Made by a program: the position numbers and the translations under genes. A model generated the notes under the pieces. It was given only the letters and a program-made list of their open reading frames with translations. It was not told where the DNA came from and made no database searches. From Ustilaginoidea virens (Eukaryota; Ascomycota; Sordariomycetes; Hypocreales; Clavicipitaceae), in NCBI RefSeq assembly GCF_000687475.1, contig NC_057319.1, positions 1,736,001-1,800,000 of the forward strand: DNA of 64,000 nucleotides, in the 5' to 3' direction. This document shows, one piece after another, positions 57,486 through 64,000 of this stretch (positions within the stretch are counted from its first letter, which is position 1; the number at the start of each line of letters is the position of its first letter).

Positions 57486-60400
57486 GGCTAGAGTCGGTAT
57501 ATATATATATATATTACACTAGCTAAGCTATCTAGGGGGGGGATAAGCCCCCATCTAGCCTAGTGCTAGTACCTCTATGCCTAATCTATATAGGAAACCC
57601 GAGTGCCGGGAGGAAAACCTATATATTATCTGTGGTCGATGGTATCCCTTCGGAATCGAAGGGGGTTTACTATATATTACGAGGAGGTATCCTGTCGCGC
57701 GAGACTAGGTCTGGCGGCAGGGCTGGGAAAGTGTGGATAGTAGGCGCGCCTCGATAGGCGCGGTGATTTGCCTTAGTGGTTATTAGTCATTAGTTATTAG
57801 GCATTAGTTAGGCTCTAGGGTGGGTATAAATCAGAACCGATATAATTAATATTATTAGGTATAGGAGGCGGCGGTAACGTTAGTATCGGGTAGGCGGCGG
57901 TATCGCGGTGAATCGCGTGTTTTATTATTATTAGCTTTATCTAATGTGGGTTGGGGCAGCTAGCGGACGGTCGAGTGATTTAGTATGGGCATATAGTGGT
58001 ATAAAGTCTCCCTTACCTGCCCTACTTTTTTGATTCCTTTCCTCTTCCCTTTTTATTCCTTATTAAAAATTACTAAGAATTTTCCTTTATTTCTCCGCCT
58101 CGATTGCACTATAGTAGTTTTTATATATCTTTTATTCTTCGATATGCCTACTATTCTAGAGTTAGGTCTTAGCCTGGCTTGAAAATGGCTGTATCGTCCC
58201 TATGTATGCCGCGGTGCCGATATAGCTGCTTATTATTGTGACTAATAAGGTAAAAGGTTCTCTTTAATCGTTATCTATCTTTTTCTAATAGTAGGTAAGG
58301 CTTAGGGGTGCCTATTTCGCTTATGCTTTGAAGCGGAAGCCTTATTATATCCTAGTATATAATGCTACGAACTGCGAACCGGTAGAGAGTATATTTATAT
58401 TATAGAAGGCTTATGCTTGCGAGTAGGAAGTAAGTATATTAGTTTGCTGGTATCCCTTAACTTTATAGTTGATCTTAGTAAGTAGATAAAGACGATTACT
58501 ATAAGGCCTAGCAGGCTATATATCGGTCTATTACGCTAATTACTTTAGTGCCTTAAAAGGGTTAAGACGATTCTACTATTATAATGCGAATAATAGTGCC
58601 TATAGTCCTAATCTTGCTACCGGCCGACTTCTTTAGGCTTATTAAGAGAGGGGTTTTAGCTTTAGAGTGCGCCTATAGCGGCAAGCTTTAGCCTCTCTTA
58701 TTAATCAAGGGAACTCAGCCTCTTACTATTATTATTAGCGATAGAAGCCTTACTAATTCTATTATTGCATTAGATATCGATAACGAGCCTACTTCCGGGC
58801 CTATTGCTATAGAGGAATCACCTTATAGCGAGGGGGTCTTACTAATATAGTCTAAGACTCCTATAATGCTATCTTCTAGTAAGTTATAGTAAGCGGTTGC
58901 ATTTTTAAAGTTTATAAAGTCCTAAGTAGAGTTTTAGCTAGTAGTATCTGCCTTTAAAGTGCTAGCTATACTGCTATTAAAGCCTCCCCTATCTACTACT
59001 TAGTCGGTATAGCTTAAGTAAGCTAAATTAGTAGTTCTATTACTATCCTCTCTTTATCTTTATATTAATACCCTTACCCTTTCCCCTTTTAAAAGGAAAA
59101 AAAAGGGGTTAAAGATAATAGAGTCGCCTATAAAAGAAATATTAGGTCTAGCCGCTAAGGTTAAACGAAAGATATATTTAAGATCTATAGTCTCCTTTTC
59201 CCTAGGGGGGAAAAAGAAAAGAAAAAAGAAAGTAAGGGTAGCTCCTAATAATAGCTATAGTAATAGAGAGGGTGGTATAGAGTAAGTAAGAGTCTAGGGG
59301 GTTAGGGGTACTAAAAAGATTAGGGGTTTAAATCTATCGACTATATAGGTAGCTTATATAAAAAGGATATTCTTCCCCTATTTATATAATTAGTTATATC
59401 TTTATCTATAATTATCTATATATATATATATAGTCTAGGGTTAGGGTGTAATTATATCGGGTTGCTATTAGAGCCGAAGTCTATATAGGCGGTAAGTATA
59501 ATAGCTAGGGTAAACTATTCGAGCCGGTAGGTATTAAGGACCTATTTAATAACTTATTTAGCTAAATCTTTATTTTCGAGTGCTTAGGTAATATTATACT
59601 TATTTAATATAGGGCGGTTTTAGATGCAGAGGGGAGGGTTTCTAAAATAGTTATTATACTTTAGGGTTATATATTCGATGTTTTCTATATTAGGATTATA
59701 TTGGTAATATAGATAGCGGATAGATAGGACCTTCATTTTATATAGGAACTTATTAAAGCCTATTTTTTCTATTTTAAGTTAGATAAGGAGGAAAGACTTA
59801 TATTTATAGAGGTTTTTATAAAGGTTTAATATCTTCTTTATAGAGGTAAAGCTAGGGGCATATTCGGCAGTAAGGCGGTTCTTTAGTGGGTATTATATTT
59901 AGGCGAATTATTACTTTAATTGCTATCTTTTTATCTATTTAAGAGCTAAAGAGTAAGTAGGGGATAGTTTATTATCCTAAAGTAGAATCGAATCTTTAAG
60001 GGCTATATAATTTAGTATTCTATTTTCGGTTAGTCGCCTTTATTTATAAATAAGTCTTTATCGTAGTTAAGTCTAGATAATAGTATATATATTAGAGATA
60101 AGATCGGCTATACTACTTTCTTAGGTTTTAGTAAAGAATTATTATCGGGCTAGGTTAAAGTAGAGGTCGAATAGGGGGATTACTACTTTAATTTTTACAA
60201 TTGCATTAGGTATTACTTAATAGGCTCCTATAATTATATAGAGGCATTTTAACTATTTAGCGGCTAAACTGCATATAATGCCTCTTACTACTTCTCCTAG
60301 CTTTATAGGAGTATATTAGATTCTAGCGCTAAAGGTAATTATAGTTCTAATGACCTATATATATAATAGTCGGGCTTTGCGGAACTAATATCCCTATATA

Positions 60401-63400
60401 GAGGCCGCTAGAGCGATAAAGGCAAGCTTTTGCCTTTTTAGCTTCTTTACTATTTAGGCCCTATAGTTAATCTAGCTGAGTTTATAGTTAATCTCTACTC
60501 TAAGGAATCAAGCGTATTATATAGGCTAGATAGTCGCATTACCGAGTCGTATTATTATAGTATTTAGTCGGTGCTATTTAGTAAAGTATATTAGCTTGCT
60601 TTTTATTAGGTTGAATTTTAATTTAGCCTCTACTAACTATTTTTTATAGATCTTTTATACTTTTAAGAGGGTTGCGACTATATCTTGCATTATTTTGCTA
60701 TATGCGATTATATTAGTATCGTCTGCGAATCCTAGGGTTAGCGAGTTATCTACTACTTCGAGTTTATAGTATAAGGGTGTAATATAGAAGAGAAAAAGGA
60801 CTAAAGAGATTAGAGAGCCTTAGGGTACTCCTATTATAATTAAGAATCTTTAGGTAGATTAGCCTTTAAAGAAGATTTTAGCTAAGCGTAATACGGTAAA
60901 GCCTTAGACTTAGGCTGCTATTTATTAGGGGGCGCTACTTTAGAGGAGGAGGTATATAAGTCTGGTATAATTAACGGTATTAAATGCTATAAAGATATCT
61001 AGTTGTAGTAGCGATGCTATTCCTTTATACTGCTAGGTGGCCTTAACTGCTTCTACTAGGGTATATAGCGCTATATCTATTAATCTATTTGCTCTATTGC
61101 CTATTTATATATCTAATAGTAATTTCTATTCTTCTGTAATTATTATTAGTCTTTTTATTACTATAGTTTCGAGGATTTTACTAAAGAGGTTTAAAAGGGA
61201 TATTAGGCGTTAGGCTCCTACTCTTTAGTATTCCTTAGGTATTTTGCCGGGTTTTCTTAATATTACGACTTTAGCTTCTTAAAATTATATTAGGTAGTAA
61301 TTAGTTCTATATATAGTATTAAGGAGTATTATTAGGGCTCTAAGAATTGGTTCTCTATAGGCTTTAAGGAATCCTATTAGTATACTATTAGGGCCTAATG
61401 CTTTCTAGCTAGCTATATATTGGAGGGTATTATAGATATCTACTTTAGAGAATTTGTCTTTAGGGGCGAATATCGTATTAATAAGGTAGGGGAATTATAG
61501 GTCTAAGATATTATTAAGGGTGGCTATTAATATTAGGAAGAATCTTTCTGCTAATACTTTTGCTTTAGAGGAATATGTTTTTACTTCCTATATTTAGGCT
61601 CTTTTGCTTTAGAGAAGTATAGGGATTTTTTTTAATTCTAAGGGGAGTCCGCTATATATTTAGGCCTATTTCTCTAAGGACTATAGGTCTGCGTTTTTCG
61701 TTATAGCCTTATTAACGGCTTCTCTCTATATCTAGCGCCTTTCCTATTAGATGACCTTAGTTTAGTTTATCTCTACTTTTTATACTATTAACTAATTAAG
61801 GCTAATATAGTCTTTTCTCTAATTCCTTATAGCCTTATAGGCTGCTATTATGGCCGACTATACTTCTTAGGTCTATTATAGGGCCCTTCCTAGTGGTTTA
61901 GTTCCTCTTTTAGGTATAGCGATATTAGCGATAGCCTATAGTTAAGTCGTAAGCTATTAGGCGAAAGTATTAATCTCTATGGGGGATTAAGATAGGTATG
62001 AGGCATATAGGATAGCTATCCTGACTTTAGTTTTAGCTCGAGTAAGGATTTTATTAAATTTCTTCTATTAGTATATCGATAGTAGTTTGCGAAACTTATT
62101 TAGTCCTATTTCTACCTAGATTACCTAAGGGATATAGTCGGATCTAGTAATATCTGCTGCCCCTATAAACTCTATATTAAGGTCTTTTATACTCTATATA
62201 TAGTCGATAGTGCTATTACGTTTACCTAAGGCTTATCTAGTTATCTCTCCCTATAATATTATAAAGGTTAGCTTCTATTTTAATATAAGTTTAAGGAGGG
62301 TATTATAGCCTAAGGAGGTTCTATAAGAGTAGTCCTATATAAGGTAGTAGATATTGAAGTTACTAGTAAAGATATTGCGGGGGCGAGGGGTAGTTTAGGC
62401 GAATTCCTAGAGGGGGATAGATTAATTTAGGGAAGGGATTAAAGAGTAAATAGAGTAGATATCGGTATTTTAGAGTATAATGCGGTATTAGTTTAGACCT
62501 AAGTCTATTGCCTAAGAGCCGGGAATATATATTTTATAGATATAGATCGCTATATATCTACTATAGGCGGCTATTTAGTATTTACTGAGGCTGGAGTATA
62601 GGGGGAGTCTATCTAGGGCTATAAATTCCTAAAGGGCGATAATATCCGGTTTGGATTTATAGTTAAAGGCGAGGTGTACTAATAGTAATTTCTTTTATAT
62701 ATTCCAGTATAATACCTCTATTATTAGTATTAAGGCTAAAGGGTCGGGGCTCTTAATGTATTAGTAGCGGTAGGCTTAGATAAGTTAGGTTAGAAGAATA
62801 TAGCGATATTACTACTATTATTAGTCCTTTTAGGGGCGATAGAGCTTTCTTTATATAGTCTGCCGATTTGTTTTCTTAGGGAGTCCTCCCTTAGGGAGTT
62901 ATTAGCGAGGTATCTATAGCCCCTATCCTCTGGGATAAAGGGGGGAGGCATTAATAAGGTGCTAATAGTTGCGAATTATATTAGTCTGGTATTATAAGCC
63001 TATCTTGCGATATCTTATTGCCTGTTCGCTATAGGGTAGAGTTAAAACTAGGCCGGATAGGGTCCCTAATAGTTAAAGTAGTACTCTCTTTTATTGCTAA
63101 TAATACTAAGGTAGTCTTTATCTCTATTGGGGTGTCTCTCTATACTATACTATCCGTATTAAGGGGTCTCTATATAATAATTCATAATATATCCGAATTT
63201 AAAGTATTAGTAGTATTATCTTAGGTGGATAGTTTCGTCGTATAGTTTAGCCTTAAAGATTTCTATTTAGTAGATAACTCTAGTCTTATAAAGTCGGTTT
63301 GCTACTTCTATATTAATTATTTTAATAATTAGGGGGGCTCTTGTTACTTTTTTGCAGGGTTTCCTTATAGCGATTCTACTAATGCCAGGGCCGTTAGCTT

Positions 63401-64000
63401 AGGCTAGGTTTAGTTTAAGATCTTTAATAGGGATATTCTTAGAGAATTAGGTAGGGAATCCTTTAATAATAATACTAAAGGTGTGGATATTTAGTATAGC
63501 TTCTATACCGAATATAAGGGGGATTTAAATAGTTTCTATAGTAAAACGGGATACGGCTTCTATAAAGGTGATGATTATATTTCCGCTATAGAGTCGGCGA
63601 GCGGCAATAGTATTAATACCTCTAGTAGTAGTATTTACCGCTTTTATAATCTTAATAGGGGTTCTCTATCGTAGGTTCTTAGTAATACTATCTCCTTTAA
63701 TTATTATTTTATGGTAGATTCTCGGCGGTATAGGTAAGGTGGTCGGTCTAGGTAGTATAGTCGTTAGTATACCTTTAGTAGTAATATTAGCCTAGGTCGT
63801 TCCAGAAGGGGTTTTTAAGGCAAAAGCTTTATTTATAGCGCTCTCTACTACTTTTTCTAGATTATTAGTCGTGATAAGGTTCGAGTTTAGGTTTAGGGCG
63901 GGATTAGTTTGGTTGATATATTTAATACTATCGACTAGGCTAGTAATAGCATTCTACATATTTCCTAGCGTGGCTGCTGAGATATAGTCTGCGATCTTTT
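57486..64000 (-). mobile_element. Tad1-like LINE, RIP-degraded, 5' end beyond window
   Basis: A non-LTR element on the minus strand. Its 3' end lies at the TA repeat (about 57486-57505) within the gypsy copy. Landmarks on the minus strand, 5' to 3': endonuclease near 62.7 kb, RT near 60.7 kb. At least 6.5 kb long. All frames are broken by stops of RIP type. The left 2.5 kb (57.5-60 kb) beyond RT was not assigned; it may hold RNase H, a 3' UTR or another nested piece. Confidence 0.8.
60300..62750 (-). pseudogene. LINE ORF2 remnant (endonuclease and reverse transcriptase)
   Basis: On the minus strand from about 62.71 kb the reading LYWNI, KKLLLVHLAFN, KPDIIALQE matches the start of an APE-type endonuclease (W-N, then D-I-I-x-L-Q-E). 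At about 60.83-60.70 kb the RT reads GVPQGSLISLVLFLFYI and then LGFADDTNIIAYSK, with the catalytic FADD intact (60716-60733). This is the pattern of fungal Tad1 elements. Stops occur elsewhere in all frames, so the protein is not made. Confidence 0.82.

Overview
This window looks like a chromosomal segment of a filamentous ascomycete, most likely Sordariomycetes and possibly Hypocreales; the rank is an inference. The support is GC-rich genes with short introns (about 55-175 bp, GTRNGT donors, CTAAC/CTGAC branch sites), divergent and convergent gene pairs, fungal families such as DBP4, SUN, GAL10 epimerase and Zn2Cys6 factors, and transposons wrecked by C-to-T changes at CpA, the mark of repeat-induced point mutation (RIP).

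Layout. 1-17.4 kb is a gene block: the 3' end of DBP4 RNA helicase (+), a 1140-aa SUN-domain nuclear envelope protein (-), UDP-glucose 4-epimerase (+) with a GC-AG intron, a quinone oxidoreductase (-), a phosphatase-like protein that has lost its catalytic arginine (+), a family-unassigned coiled-coil/low-complexity protein with an in-frame stop (+), and a secreted propeller-like protein (-). 19.41-25.26 kb is a complete but RIP-inactivated Ty1/copia element on the minus strand, with 196-bp LTRs and a 5-bp target duplication. 25.3-39.1 kb is gene-poor; it holds a 62-aa Cys-rich protein, a short tropomyosin-like gene, an RWD/DUF1115 protein and a small secreted Cys-containing protein. 39.17-48.55 kb is a nest: a small terminal-inverted-repeat element with internal palindromic tandem repeats, split by an RIP-degraded chromodomain-type Ty3/gypsy element, itself split by a 719-bp insertion that escaped RIP. 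48.5-56.7 kb is accessory sequence rich in simple repeats, with one Zn2Cys6 regulator whose zinc cluster is built through two micro-exons. 56.7-64 kb is again transposon: a third copy of the gypsy LTR and 3' end, interrupted by a Tad1-like LINE that runs off the window.

The genes are mostly unrelated housekeeping or accessory functions and do not form a pathway or metabolite cluster. Neighbouring pairs share divergent promoters (SUN/GAL10, oxidoreductase/pseudophosphatase) or converge (DBP4/SUN, epimerase/oxidoreductase, unassigned gene/secreted protein). Exon boundaries were assigned by eye from splice signals and frame; none is confirmed by transcript data.
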